From Trachythela sp. YZ-2020 (lineage: Eukaryota > Cnidaria > Anthozoa > Malacalcyonacea > Clavulariidae), in assembly GCA_016169945.1 (NCBI GenBank), contig JADLSH010000110.1, positions 910,001 to 974,000 on the forward strand: a DNA stretch of 64,000 nt, in the 5' to 3' direction. The position numbers and the translations under genes were made by a program. Each line of letters begins with the position of its first letter. Positions within the stretch are counted from its first letter, which is position 1. The notes under the pieces are model-generated. The model was not told where the DNA came from and did not search any database. It was given only the letters and a program-made list of their open reading frames with translations. Below, piece after piece: positions 1-10,494 of this stretch.

Positions 1-112
1 TAGCAGCGTGTTTAGTTCTTTCGAAACTCCAGTTTAATGACATATTATGTCACCCCCTTCCGATGTATCTTCAAAAGAAAATTCAAAGGTACAAAATTCA
101 ACGGCAAATTTT

Positions 113-559
113 GTAATCCATAGCTTCGGCGTGGAAATCAATGGGAGGTATGCGTGGGCGTACTCGGACAAACAAATCGCGATCCTTAATAAAAATATAG
201 TAAAATAGGTAAAAGTAAACGGCATTTTTCGCCAGAGTATGCGTTTTTTCCCAAATTTTTTTGTCTCACCCCATGAAGGATAACACAAACTTACAAATTT
301 TTGTGCTAAGTTTTCGAAATTTTTTAAAATGCATTTGCGAGAGTACAAAGTATAAACGGGTAGACGCGCTGTATGACTATTGTTAGCTTTTATCCTTAAC
401 AGGAATAGTATACAAAGCTACAGATTATAAAAATATGATATAAATCCATGCACTTATGTCTAAGGAACAAACCTCTTGTCATTGCGTGGTTAATCAAGAA
501 AGGAAATGCGTATATGGGAGCCTCAGATTAGCTTGTTTGTCAAACGTTCTAGTGGCTAT
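113..559 (-). repeat. Left arm of long inverted repeat
   Basis: The reverse complement of this stretch matches 8784-9174 almost base for base, including the shared run from the gccactagaacg motif to the ccttcatggggtga motif. The right copy lacks about 40 bases near its outer end. The two arms enclose about 8.2 kb with a SAP fragment, a Ulp1-like gene and Penelope copies. This may be the end of a DNA transposon or two copies of one repeat in opposite orientation. No target duplication can be seen because the outer ends are lost. Confidence 0.75.
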
Positions 560-660
560 ATAATAGCATAAATAATATCTAGTGTTCGAAATTCAGAATT
601 GCTAACTGTAAGTGTATCTTAAACTGAAATTGTGATTTATTTCAATTTTTTCTCTACAAT

Positions 661-1162
661 ATGGATATTAATCTCGAGGAAAAATTTAAAACTATGAAAA
701 TGCCAGAGTTAAAGAAATATCTGCAAGATCGTGGCGTTAGTGTGAACAGCCAACTAAAGCCAGGGTTAAGGCTCTTTTCCGTCGTCGTCAAAAAGCGCTC
801 CCAAGCTCGCTGCTGCGAGTACTTTCATCAATCACAGACACACAGTTTTTTTTTAATGCAAGAGAACTCGCAGCTGCGAGAGTGCGAGTTGGTTTTGCGA
901 TGAGGAAGAACCTTAGTCGCTATTGCGTGCGCTGTGGAAAGCATGAAACTGCCCCTGATAAATCGAGCAAGAGAAGCAAAATTTGATGCGACGGTTGTTT
1001 ATCCACGGTTTCCAGTTAGCCGACCCATTTGCGATGAAAGTGGAAAATGATTTTCAGAACTCTCCTCCTTTTGGTCTTTTTGACATCTTTAACCACCTTA
1101 TATACCATTTTTCTGAATATGGCAAGCAAGGTCTAGCCGCATTTAAAGCATACGAAGATTGA
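661..1162 (+). pseudogene. Broken SAP-domain protein of a mobile SWIM/YqaJ-like gene family
   Basis: The ATG at 661 opens an acidic-basic segment whose MPELKKYLQDRGVSV stretch (residues about 14-28) fits a SAP DNA-binding helix pair. This frame stops at 903. A second frame, about 1040-1162, encodes a PPFGLFDIFNHLIYH segment that I recognise from cnidarian proteins combining SAP, SWIM zinc-finger and YqaJ-type nuclease domains. Between them a CxxC pair lies in yet another frame. The family normally continues for several hundred residues, so this is a truncated and frameshifted 5' piece. It lies just inside the left inverted arm. The SAP call is moderately safe; the wider family assignment is from memory. 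Confidence 0.55.
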
Positions 1163-1315
1163 CCAATACCCCATGAGAATATCAATTACATTAGAGTCCA
1201 ACATGGGGACCAATACCCCCTGAGAATATCAATTACACTCAGACGAAACAAAACCCTTTGACCTTCACTCACAACTTTCGTTTCATTTTACGTATATATT
1301 TTAAGGCTTGAAAGA
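1163..1315. repeat. Short duplicated segment
   Basis: A motif of about 35 bases (gaccaatacccc...gagaatatcaattaca) occurs twice, about 48 bases apart, just upstream of the Ulp1-like gene. It is a simple local duplication. I see no other feature here. Confidence 0.5.
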
Positions 1316-2266
1316 ATGGAAGCTTCATCTACATATTTCAAACCCGATCTGTTGAAGAAGGATTACATTTTTATTCCTATTAACAGAAGGTACACGATTC
1401 TTACTAAATGTCACCGGCTCTTGCCAGTATCCACAATCTTGCGATTTTAGGTGGGGTGTTTTTCTTCATACACGGTGATATATTCTTTTTTTAATTTAGT
1501 TTACACTGGTTTCTCATTATAATCTCTACATGGTATGTATTACGATTTACTATTTACATGTTATTACAAAATTGATCTTTTATTAAGTGAGTGTTTATAA
1601 TTTATCTAATTTAATATTTTTGTTCAGCATATCATGATTCTAGATTCCCTTACATGGGATATTGAAACGAGAAGAACTGCATTTGATAACATTGACAGGT
1701 ACACGAGTAACGACAAACAAAGCATTGACATTGTTTTACGATTCACTCAATTCCTTATCAAGTTTTCCTTTTATATAGATATTTGAATTCTCTAATGAAA
1801 AATAATTCATCCATAGAGAAAAAGGATAGAATACACCAAGTTCTTAAAGTTAGTTTTTCTGATCAAGTCATTCAATAATTTGGCTAAATCTATCCTTATT
1901 CACAAATTAACTGCGAAATTGTACTTTGTGTAGGTTCCAAGGCAATTGTTTGATTCGAATAACTGTGCAATATTTGTATCGCTGTTTGTAAATAATTTTT
2001 TGCAGGTAAACCTACATAATTTATAAGAAGTTATCGAAATTATAGTTCAACATATACTGTACCTATATATACGAGATTCATTTTAAAGCAATTTATGATC
2101 AATTTGCTCGTATTTGCAGGAAATAGACAAATATGAGAGTTCTCCCAGTGACTACGTCGAATATATACATATAGTTGGTTCAGCACTGAAGAGGCCGAAG
2201 AAGAAAGAGCCGGACATCGACGTGATATTACAACATTATTTAATATACATCAACACCGGCAATTAA
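1316..2266 (+). CDS. Ulp1/SENP-like cysteine peptidase, six exons
   Basis: Six short exons (1316-1389, 1500-1536, 1628-1698, 1779-1848, 1934-2005, 2120-2266) join with matching phases at all five GT-AG introns and give 156 residues plus a stop. The product carries the C48 peptidase signature in order: DYIFIPIN strand, LHWFLIII with the catalytic His, MILDSL with the catalytic Asp, then VPRQ...NNCAIFV with the nucleophile Cys. This family removes SUMO-like modifiers. The residue before Cys is Asn where most have Asp. The domain is short at its N-terminus, so upstream exons may be missing or lost; the reading frame stays open just before the ATG. Intron 2 needs the weaker donor at 1537. The gene is either host or cargo of the inverted-repeat unit around it. 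Sequence similarity leans to the SENP6/7 branch. Confidence 0.72.
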
Positions 2267-2422
2267 AATAAGGAAGGTATAGTATAGTTGTCCTTCTATT
2301 TTACTTTGTGTAGAGAAAGATGTTTTCTCCTAGTGGGTAGTGAATCTAAAAAAATTATATGATATACAAGTCAAGTGACAAAATTTCGTAACTAAACTAC
2401 TTGAGTATTGTCTGTAGCTAAG

Positions 2423-2518
2423 TTCATGGGTAAAGCTCATGGGTAAAGCTGAACTACCTCATGGGTAAAGCTGAACTACCTCATGGGTAAAGCTGAACTA
2501 CCCATGAACTTAGCTACA
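2423..2518. repeat. Tandem repeat with mirrored ends
   Basis: Units of about 22 bases containing catgggtaaagctgaactac repeat about three to four times. The outer edges (agctaagttcatgggta and tacccatgaacttagct) are inverted copies of each other. It abuts the truncated 5' end of Penelope copy C. Confidence 0.7.
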
Positions 2519-3375
2519 CTCAGCACACACCGCAACAACAACGCAGGAATAGGCAACGCAATATAATTTGGTTCAACCCACCATTTAGTAAGAGTGTTAG
2601 CACAAACATAGGACGTAATTTCCTTAGTCTAATTGACAAACATTTTCCACCGCACCACAAGCTCCATAAAATTTTTAACAGAAATACAGTTAAAGTAAGT
2701 TACAGCTGCATGAACAATGTCAAGTCAGTAATCACTAAACACAATGCACGCATATCTAGGAATAACAAGACACAGGATAGGAACACTACCAATTGCAGTT
2801 GTAGAGAAAACACCATTTGCCCGCTTCAAAAACAATGCATGACTAGGGACATAGTATACAAAGCAACAGTCACAGTAAGCAACACAAACACGATCAAAAA
2901 TTACATTGGCATGACTGCAACCACATTCAAAGAGCGATTGGCCAACCACACTAAATCTTTTCAGCAAAAAAAGCATGCAAATGACACGGAACTTTCGAAA
3001 TATATTTGGACATTGAAAGAAAGCAATAAGGATTTCGCATTAATTGGCAAATTTTAAAACATTCTATTTCGTACACGGGAGGATCAAAACGATGCAATTT
3101 ATGTTTAGAAGAAAAATTTTGTATTTTGAAAGAAAAAAACAAGGATTGTTTACTCAACAAAAGAGCTGAAATAATTTCACGATGTCGTCATCGTAACAAA
3201 TTTCGCGTAAACAACGCAAACAAAGCCATGCATGCACACATTGTCTCCCACACACACCCCCACGCTCCGGCAGGAAGTATATAAGCGGTCATTTCTTTCG
3301 ATACTTGTAAACTGCCTGATGATTCTTTTACAGATGAAACAGCCTGTTGCAGACAAGTTTTGAGGTAAGCGAAAA
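2505..3375 (+). pseudogene. Penelope-like element, copy C (GIY-YIG part)
   Basis: This 5'-truncated copy begins inside the linker after the RT and runs through the zinc motif (CSCRENTICPLQKQC) and the GIY-YIG endonuclease region, with IVYKATV and YIGMTATTFKERL. The frame is broken by a one-base loss near 3043 relative to copy B, so the C-terminal GSKRCNLCL part lies in another frame. GIY-YIG enzymes nick target DNA for Penelope retrotransposition. The 3' end (gcgaaaatctata) is shared with the other two copies and falls at a TA repeat. Confidence 0.88.
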
Positions 3376-3613
3376 TCTATATATATATATGCTCCTTCGC
3401 TTGTGTTGTTGAGCACTCTGTGAGGTTAATTGGTGGCTATAAGCTATAATGCAAAAGCTCACTTCCCTTGTGGTCGTTTGAGCACTCTGGCCCCAAGACA
3501 CTTCACGCATGTCTGGATGCGCATGTGTCTGAGTATTGTACCACATGCGCTTGGTGAGGGCAAGAGTATGGTGTATAAATACGAAGTCACTCGCATCTAG
3601 ACTGCGTTACAAG
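3376..3613 (+). mobile_element. Penelope pseudo-LTR segment
   Basis: The stretch between the 3' end of copy C and the ribozyme carries no ORF but contains a TATA box and leads directly into a hammerhead motif. Penelope elements are known to carry pseudo-LTRs with promoter and hammerhead sequences, so I read this as one. It follows copy C in the same orientation. Confidence 0.55.
3574..3581 (+). promoter_or_regulatory. TATA box of Penelope pseudo-LTR
   Basis: TATAAATA lies 40 bases upstream of the hammerhead ribozyme in the same orientation. A transcript starting about 30 bases downstream would begin just ahead of the ribozyme. The placement is inferred from sequence only. Confidence 0.45.
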
Positions 3614-3657
3614 CTGCACTGACGAGCCGTTGAACGGCGAAACATGCATGTCTGCAG
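3614..3657 (+). ncRNA. Hammerhead ribozyme (type I, minimal stem III)
   Basis: All core elements are present in order. CTGACGA (3619-3625) is followed by stem II (3626-3630 with 3634-3638, TGA loop), then GAAA (3639-3642), a three-pair stem III (3643-3645 with 3648-3650, two-base loop), and the cleavage triplet GTC ending at 3652. Stem I pairs CTGCA (3614-3618) with TGCAG (3653-3657). Very short stem III is typical of Penelope and retrozyme hammerheads, which often act as dimers. Predicted self-cleavage is after C3652. Confidence 0.88.
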
Positions 3658-3661
3658 ATTT

Positions 3662-3663
<2 letters not shown>

Positions 3664-3692
<29 letters not shown>

Positions 3693-3693
3693 G
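3664..3693. repeat. (TA)n microsatellite
   Basis: A run of about fifteen TA units lies at the 3' end of Penelope copy A and next to the ribozyme. A similar run lies at 7101-7135. Confidence 0.9.
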
Positions 3694-3694
3694 A

Positions 3695-5553
3695 TTTTCG
3701 CTTAACTCAAAACTTGTCTGCAACAGGCTGTTTCATCTGTAAAAGAATCATCAGGCAGTTTACAAGTATCGAAAGAAATGACCGCTTATATGCTTCCTGC
3801 CGGGGCGTGGGGGTGTGTGTGGGAGACAATGTGTGCATGCATGGCTTTGTTTGCGTTGTTTACGCGAAATTTGTTACGATGACGACATCGTGAAATTATT
3901 TCAGCTCTTTTGTTGAGTAAACAATCCTTGTTTTTTTCTTTCAAAATACAAAATTTTTCTTCTAAACATAAATTGCATCGTTTTGATCCTCCCGTATACG
4001 AAATAGAATGTTTTAAAATTTGCCAATTAATACTGAAATCCTTATTGTTTTCTTTCAATGTCCAAATATATTTCGAAAGTTCCGTGTCATTTGCATGCTT
4101 TTTATGCTGAAAAGATTTAGTGTGGTTGGCCAATCGCTCTTTGAATGTGGTTGCAGTCATGCCAAATTTTTGATCGTGTTTGTGTTGCTTACTGTGACTG
4201 TTGCTTTGTATACCATGTCCCTAGTCATGCATTGTTTTTGAAGCGGGCAAATGGTGTTTTCTCTACAACTGCAATTGGTAGTGTTCCTAACCTGTGTCTT
4301 GTTATTCCTAGATATGTGTGCATTGTGTTTAGTGATTACTGACTTGACATTGTTCATGCAGCTATAACTTACTTTAACTGTATTTCTGTTAAAAAATTTA
4401 TGTAGCTTGTGGTGCGGTGGAAAATGTTTGTCAATTAGACTAAGGAAATTACGTCCTATATTTGTACTAACACTCTTGCTAATTGGTGGGTTGAACCAAA
4501 AGATGTTGCGTTGCCTATTCCTGCGTTGTTTTTGCGGTGTGTGCTGAGTGTAGCTAAGTTCGTGATTAAAGTTGCTATGCCTAAGTGCGTTCTGATATAT
4601 GGGTGCAGATTCCTGAAATGTTTGCTCATCTGATGAAAGAAGTGCGATGCGCTTGTTAATTGATTCAGGTAGTTGCCTTGTGATGCTCGGTGGGTGATTA
4701 GAGTGCATATTTATGTATAGTGGATCGTCATTGGGCTTCCTATAGGGCCTATATTTTCCATTGTTAAGGTCGAAAGTTACATCTAAAAAGTTTACTATAC
4801 GTAAATTTGATTCGGCGGTAATTTTTAGGTCAAACTCCTCGAAAAGTTTGTGGAGGTCTTTCCTTGTTTTGTCTGCTAAACGTGCTGATTTACTTTTTAT
4901 AATAGCCAAACCGTCATCTCTATATAGGCCGATGCTTTCTTTGCCAAATTTCTTACTCAGATGGTTTAAAATGAAAAGGCCTACTACCTCACAAATTTCC
5001 GCGCCGTCGAAACTGCCCATGGTAACGTCAAACAAACTCTTGCTATCTTTTTTTATCCATGAAATTCCGGTATTGAAAAGGAGAGATTTTCTAGCGTGTT
5101 TTATTATTGAAATATCGTTTTCAGGTATAGTAGCCAAATTTGAGGCCCAACATAAAGCTTGGTCCAATAATTTTTCAGAAATGGATGGGTAGAAATCGAC
5201 AATGTCAAACGAAATAAAACTGTGTCTGTCCTTATCTTTTATATTGCCAAACCACTGAATAACTTGTTTTGTATTCCTCCATTGATTTAAATTCAGTTTT
5301 TGTCTCAAATTAGAATTAATTTTGTCCAAAATAACTTTGCTTATCTTTCCGGATTCGCTTTTAGCGGGATTAATTAATCGACATTTTGGATTGTTTTCGA
5401 AATTTTCTTTGTGATCTTTTAAAGATATAAATGCTTCGCGTTTTTTCATTTTTTCAATTCTGTCGCCGATTCCTAAATTGTTCGAAATGTTTTTTAGTTC
5501 TGAATCAATTTCATCTATAGAGTCCTCGGATCCATACTTATATGCTTTTGTGA
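3695..5553 (-). pseudogene. Penelope-like element, copy A (RT plus GIY-YIG)
   Basis: The longest Penelope copy is read on the minus strand. From its 5' side it carries the N-terminal conserved block with FISLKDHKENF, motif A (FDIVDFYPSI), the catalytic LYRDDGLAII block, the NFLDVTFDL and PYRKPNDDPLYI blocks, a basic linker, the CSCRENTICPLQKQC zinc motif, then the GIY-YIG domain. A four-base deletion near 4160-4163 relative to copies B and C shifts the frame between the RT ORF (to 4157) and the endonuclease ORF (4160-3786). The 5' end is cut at about 5553, where it meets copy B head to head. The first part of the RT is missing, so this copy cannot be active. Confidence 0.9.
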
Positions 5554-5556
5554 TGA

Positions 5557-7041
5557 AAAACTATTGGACCAAGCTTTATGTTGGGCCTCAAATTTGGCTA
5601 CTATACCTGAAAACGATATTTCAATAATAAAACACGCTAGGAAATCTCTCCTTTTCAATACCGGAATTTCATGGATAAAAAAAGATAGCAAGAGTTTGTT
5701 TGACGTTACCATGGGCAGTTTCGACGGCGCGGAAATTTTCGAGTTAGTAGGCCTTTTCATTTTAAACCACCTGAGTAAAAAATATGGCAAAGAAAGCATC
5801 GGCCTATATAGAGATGACGGTTTGGCTATTATAAAAAGTAAATCAGCACGTTTAGCAGACAAAACAAGGAAATACCTCCACAAAATTTTCGAGCAGTTTG
5901 ACCTAAAAATTACCGCCGAATCAAATTTACGTATAGTAAACTTTTTAGATGTAACTTTCGACCTTAACAATGGAAAATATAGGCCCTATAGGAAGCCCAA
6001 TGACGATCCACTATACATAAATATGCACTCTAATCACCCACCGAGCATCACAAGGCAACTACCTGAATCAATTAACAAGCGCATCGCACTTCTTTCATCA
6101 GATGAGCAAACATTGCAGGAATCTGCACCCATATATCAGAACGCACTTAGGCATAGCAACTTTAATCACGAACTTAGCTACACTCAGCACACACCGCTAA
6201 AACAACGCAGGAATAGGCAACGCAACATCATTTGGTTCAACCCACCATTTAGCAAGAGTGTTAGTACAAATATAGGACGTAATTTCCTTAGTCTAATTGA
6301 CAAACATTTTCCAGCACAAGCTACATAAAATTTTTAACAGAAATACAGTTAAAGTAAGTTATAGCTGCATGAACAATATTAAGTCAGTAATCACTAAACA
6401 CAATGCACGCATATCTAGAAATAACAAGCCACAGGAGAGGGACACTACCAATTGCAGTTGTAGAGAAAACACTATTTGCCCGCTTCAAAAACAATGCATG
6501 ACTAGGGACATAGTATACAAAGCAACAGTCACAGTAAGCAACACAAACACGATCAAAAATTACATTGGCATGACTGCAACCACATTCAAAGAGCGATTTG
6601 CCAACCACACTAAATCTTTTCAGCATAAAAAGCATGCAAATGACACGGAACTTTCGAAATATATTTGGACATTGAAAGAAAACAATAAGGATTTCAGTAT
6701 TAATTGGCAAATTTTAAAACATTCTATTTCGTATACGGGAGGATCAAAACGATGCAATTTATGTTTAGAAGAAAAATTTTGTATTTTGAAAGAAAAAAAC
6801 AAGGATTGTTTACTCAACAAAAGAGCTGAAATAATTTCACGATGTCGTCATCGTAACAAATTTCGCGTAAACAACGCAAACAAAGCCATGCATGCACACA
6901 TTGTCTCCCACACACACCCCCACGCCCCGGCAGGAAGCATATAAGCGGTCATTTCTTTCGATACTTGTAAACTGCCTGATGATTCTGTTACAGATGAAAC
7001 AGCCTGTTGCAGACAAGTTTTGAGGTAAGCGAAAATCTATA
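5557..7041 (+). pseudogene. Penelope-like element, copy B
   Basis: The copy starts inside the RT just after motif A (DQALCWASNLATI) and keeps the YRDDG block, the linker, the zinc motif and GIY-YIG. A short deletion near 6315 relative to copies A and C breaks the frame between 5564-6328 and 6297-6944. The GIY-YIG frame itself is intact and ends at 6944 after HAPAGSI. It is oriented opposite to copy A. The same 3' terminal motif gcgaaaatctata closes the copy. Confidence 0.9.
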
Positions 7042-7100
7042 ATTTGCTCTAACTATATGTTGTCGAGCACTCTTTGCGTTTCGTAGACCTAAACCTACAC

Positions 7101-7135
<35 letters not shown>
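7101..7135. repeat. (TA)n microsatellite
   Basis: A pure TA run lies shortly after the end of Penelope copy B. Confidence 0.9.
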
Positions 7136-7140
<5 letters not shown>

Positions 7141-8001
7141 TGATTATATTCGTCTATATATTCGTCATTCGTCGAAGACATTTCCGTCGGGGCTGGTGCA
7201 TGCAGTATACCTGTTTAATATTCAATTTTCGTAAACTCGCGTTCTTATTGGTCAATTTGTATCACGTGTGTGCATTTTATATAGCAACAACGCACGACCG
7301 TGCCGTTATAGTTTATATCAGTACGGCAAGATGGCGCCCGAATTCACGAATGGAAAAGTTTATAAGATTTCGTTTATTTTAAACCGCAGACAATCCCAAA
7401 ACCACGAAGTGGCCAAATTTCTAAAATAATTCCGTATTTAAACGTAAACATGTGTTGTTTATTTAGTTTATTTTACGAATTTACGGAATATAAGTTGTGA
7501 ATGAGTAGCGAAGCGTCGAAGCCGATTGAAAATATATTCGTAATTCGGCAGACAGATTCAAAACAACAACAAGGTTGTTTCCTACATAAAAGCTATTTGT
7601 CGTTTTAAAATATTCTAAAAACACTTGAATATTGTTATATAGCTAGGGCGAACACCAAACGTGATTGGCTGATTTGTGGTCACATGGCTTTAGATAAATG
7701 CAATGTATCCCGCCGGGCAACAAGTGAAAAATTGTTGCCCGCCCCGACTGGCTACGTACATAAATAAAGAAAATGGCGGCACAACTCGCAAGTTTATAAA
7801 CTACGATTTTCCAAGTATGTGTTAAAATAAAGAATGTAAAAGAGAAGATAAATACACAACAGGCAACAGGATATGCTGCTGAAACCGTTTAAGTAGGTTC
7901 TTTTAATTTTAAACTCGTGTACACTACTGTATAAGGTTTTTTCATGAAATACAGTTGTTATATGAATGAATTGATTTTTCTTTCGTCGCTATATAACAAA
8001 A
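7136..8001. other. Gene-free stretch
   Basis: I see no recognisable gene or repeat end here. Short open frames exist but show no family motif. Confidence 0.5.
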
Positions 8002-8124
8002 CACTTAATGTCTGTTCCCTCGGGAAATAGTTAGTTTTGTTTTCCCTCGAGTCTCAATGTTTCAAACATTGAGACTCTCGGGAAAACAAAACTAACTATT
8101 TCCCTCGGGACCAGACATTAAGTG
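8002..8124. repeat. Near-perfect palindrome (foldback MITE)
   Basis: Two arms of about 60 bases, starting cacttaatgtctg and ending cagacattaagtg, meet at a central atgtttcaaacat. It is a compact foldback with no coding content. Confidence 0.9.
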
Positions 8125-8254
8125 TATATAATCAAAACTAAACAAGGAACTAGTAAACAGTTAGTTCAACAAAGTTTATAGAATGTTTTGCTCATAATTC
8201 ATAAATAAAAAAATACCGCCAAAATGTTTACTCAAATTGAATATTGAAACGTTT

Positions 8255-8422
8255 AAAGCACTCTTTGTTCGTGCATTATCGTGAATTACAAGCACTCGTT
8301 CACGAACAAGGAACTCGAAGTTTAATACTGCATTCGACTGCGTCTCGTGCAATATGAAACTCTCGTTCCTTGTTCGTGAACTCGTGCTTGTAAATCCTGA
8401 TAATGCACTCACAGAGTGCTTT
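8255..8422. repeat. Foldback repeat
   Basis: Arms of about 60 bases beginning aaagcactctttg and ending cagagtgcttt flank a loop of about 45 bases. Arm identity is lower than in the preceding palindrome, so it is probably older. Confidence 0.8.
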
Positions 8423-8783
8423 AATGACTTTAATCCTTAAATAATGATAACTGTTGCGGAAAACGTTAGCCAAGAACAATTTCTTTCTTAACTTTCCATT
8501 ATCTTGTAGATCTTCGTTTGTGAACGTCTCTAAATGTTTTCCTGTAACGCTAGTCTGCTAAAACAAATTTGAGCAAGTACAAATAAATAACTAAAAGAAA
8601 ATGTTGAAGATCCACCGCTCTCGTTTCTCTCCGTACTGTCGTGCTTCAGAAAAGTGGATAAAACATATTCCCCAGGCGCATCTATACGGGTGACTACCAT
8701 AATTTCTAAAATATATACACTCACGATGTTTACAGTAGCTTTCGTCGATAGAAACTATACAGTTTTCGTTATAACTTGATTAA

Positions 8784-9174
8784 TAGCCACTAGAACGTTT
8801 GCGCAACAAGCTAATCTGACGCTCCCATATACGCATTGCCTTTCTTGATTAACCACGAAATGACAAGAGCTTTGTTCCTTAGACATAAGTGCATGGATTT
8901 ATATCATATTTTATAATCTGCAGCTTTGTATACTGTTCCTGTTAAAGATAAAAGCTAACTATAGTGCAGCCATACAGCGCGTATACCTGTTTATACTTTG
9001 TACTCTCGCAAATTCATTTTAAAAAATTTCGCAAACTCAGCACAAAAATTTGTAAGTTTGTGTTATCCTTCATGGGGTGAAACGCAACTCCGGCGAAAAA
9101 TGCCGTTTATCTTTACCTATTTTACTATATTTTTATTATTAAGGTCGCGGTTTGTTTGTCCGAGCTATGGATTA
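8784..9174 (+). repeat. Right arm of long inverted repeat
   Basis: This is an inverted copy of 113-559, with a deletion of about 40 bases near its outer end. It stops just before a LINE fragment, so the outer end of the unit seems to be lost here. Confidence 0.75.
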
Positions 9175-9200
9175 ACCGCTAAACTACTGATAAAGATGTA

Positions 9201-9529
9201 ATGAAGTTGGGTTGGCTCCCTACCAAAGAAATAACTGAATTTCATTTACTTCCAGCAACCCACCAAGCGATGTATAATCCGTCATGGCCTGAATATTTAA
9301 AGGTGGAGAAACGCGAGCCAAAGAGACAGCTAAGATCAAGCGTAGCGCCACAACTAGTTGTACCACTAATAAAATGAACTTTTCAATTCAGGACTCCATA
9401 TCTCAGCTATTCAATGAACTCCCTGCTGAGATACGCTCATGCAGTAAATCGCCATCGTATATCCGTCAATATTTCTTATCAATATTTTACCATTTTGTAC
9501 AAATATGTTGCGTGTTACAACGGCTATAG
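9201..9529 (+). pseudogene. LINE reverse transcriptase C-terminal fragment
   Basis: The frame from 9201 gives KLGWLPTKEI, WPEYLK and RQLRSS, a pattern typical of the region after the RT domain in invertebrate LINE ORF2. A one-base shift near 9375 moves to the frame with FSIQDSISQLFNELPAEIR, which is the next conserved block of the same region. The fragment is 5' and 3' truncated. The clade cannot be fixed from so little sequence. Confidence 0.7.
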
Positions 9530-9963
9530 TGATCGGCTCAGTACTTCATGTTACAATAACTTTTGGGGAGTAAATTGTTTGGTTCGAATGGGCGAGGGGA
9601 TTCTGCATGCATGTATTTCTAGTAGCATAGAAAAAAGTAGAAAGTTCAGTGAAGAGCTGGATCGGAGCGACTACAAGCTAAAATATCGTTGTCTGAGATA
9701 GCGCGCTCGTTGTGAATTCGTTTGTTAAAGCAGATTGTCGGAAAAACTTTTACACATGCATGCAGGAACAACAATCAGGCCTTTAGCGGTCCAATGATAT
9801 CTTTTTGTATCATTATAAGGGAAAATGGCCAAGCTAAGTATGAATCGAATAAAAACTGTCGGTCGAAATCGCATTTTTCCACCCGTTGCGAATTGGGTGC
9901 AAAAAGGCAATCATTTAATGATTTTTCATAACTGTTTTAAACTTATTCTTGAGCAAGACACAC
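9530..9963. other. Gene-free stretch left of the Ngaro element
   Basis: Nothing recognisable is seen between the LINE fragment and the A1 repeat. Confidence 0.5.
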
Positions 9964-10038
9964 TATTCTCAGCGGTCTCACTCAAGCATAAAAGAGAGAT
10001 GAAATTGAGAGGTCAGTCGCATTTCTGTCCAAGACACG
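9964..10038 (+). repeat. Ngaro A1 repeat
   Basis: The 75 bases start TATTCTCAGCGGTCTCACTC and match A2 (18129-18203) with four differences. They mark the left end of the element. Confidence 0.88.
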
Positions 10039-10081
10039 CTAACATCTCTATAGTCTAACAGCTTATAATCTTTTAATTCAG

Positions 10082-10282
10082 ATTCCAATAAATAACGTAG
10101 CAAGGGCACAGGCTATCTTGCCTCCAAACCAAGCACAACTTAATCCACAACTTGCACATGTTGTCGACAATGTTCAAGTCGCACAAGCTGCCGTCCCACA
10201 AGTGATTCTCGACCCACAGCTGCCTCCCGCTGCGAACGTTGTCGTTGGCGGCGCCGCCGGTGAAGAAGGCGGAAATTTAGAG
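10082..10282 (+). CDS. Possible first Gag exon of the Ngaro element
   Basis: A 67-codon open segment lies between a plausible acceptor (ttttaattcag) and a donor (gag|gtttgt). It is rich in Pro, Ala, Gln and Val, with AQLNPQLAHVVDNVQ and a Gly-Ala run, and it has no internal ATG. It ends in phase 0, and the next Gag segment at 12358 begins in phase 0 after an acceptor. Joining them would remove an intron that holds a tandem repeat and a Harbinger relic. I do not recognise a domain in it. The Gag assignment rests on position and phase only. Confidence 0.4.
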
Positions 10283-10494
10283 GTTTGTTCCAACCTTTAT
10301 TTCACATTGTATGTTCAGAGTTATGGAGGCCTTGTTTAGCCATGTATTTGTTCATTTGTAGTTTTATTTTCCTGTGCGACAGTCCACGTGGTCATGCTTC
10401 ATGAGTCACAGCTCATTTGCTTTATAAACGTATTTTCATTTTGGCTTTGCAAGCTATTCATGTTTCATGTAACATCTTTCAACATTTTCATACT

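Larger units (their letters stand above)
3695..7041. repeat. Large palindrome made of two Penelope copies
   Basis: The arms are about 3695-5176 (minus) and 5557-7041 (plus), each about 1.48 kb and nearly identical. The spacer of about 380 bases is the extra 5' part of copy A. This gives a long foldback structure that could extrude or be transcribed into double-stranded RNA. Confidence 0.85.

Noticed and set aside
1500..1532. Stronger donor for Ulp1-like intron 2 (ATG|GTATGT)
   Set aside because: It would put a stop directly after the junction; the donor four bases later keeps the frame and the catalytic Asp block.
2725..4342. Frames with LFLLKRFSVVGQSLF-type peptides
   Set aside because: They are antisense shadows of the Penelope endonuclease copies.
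4761..5192. Open frame antisense to Penelope RT (also 5515-5970)
   Set aside because: The mirror copy shows the same antisense frame. It follows from the RT codons and is not a gene.
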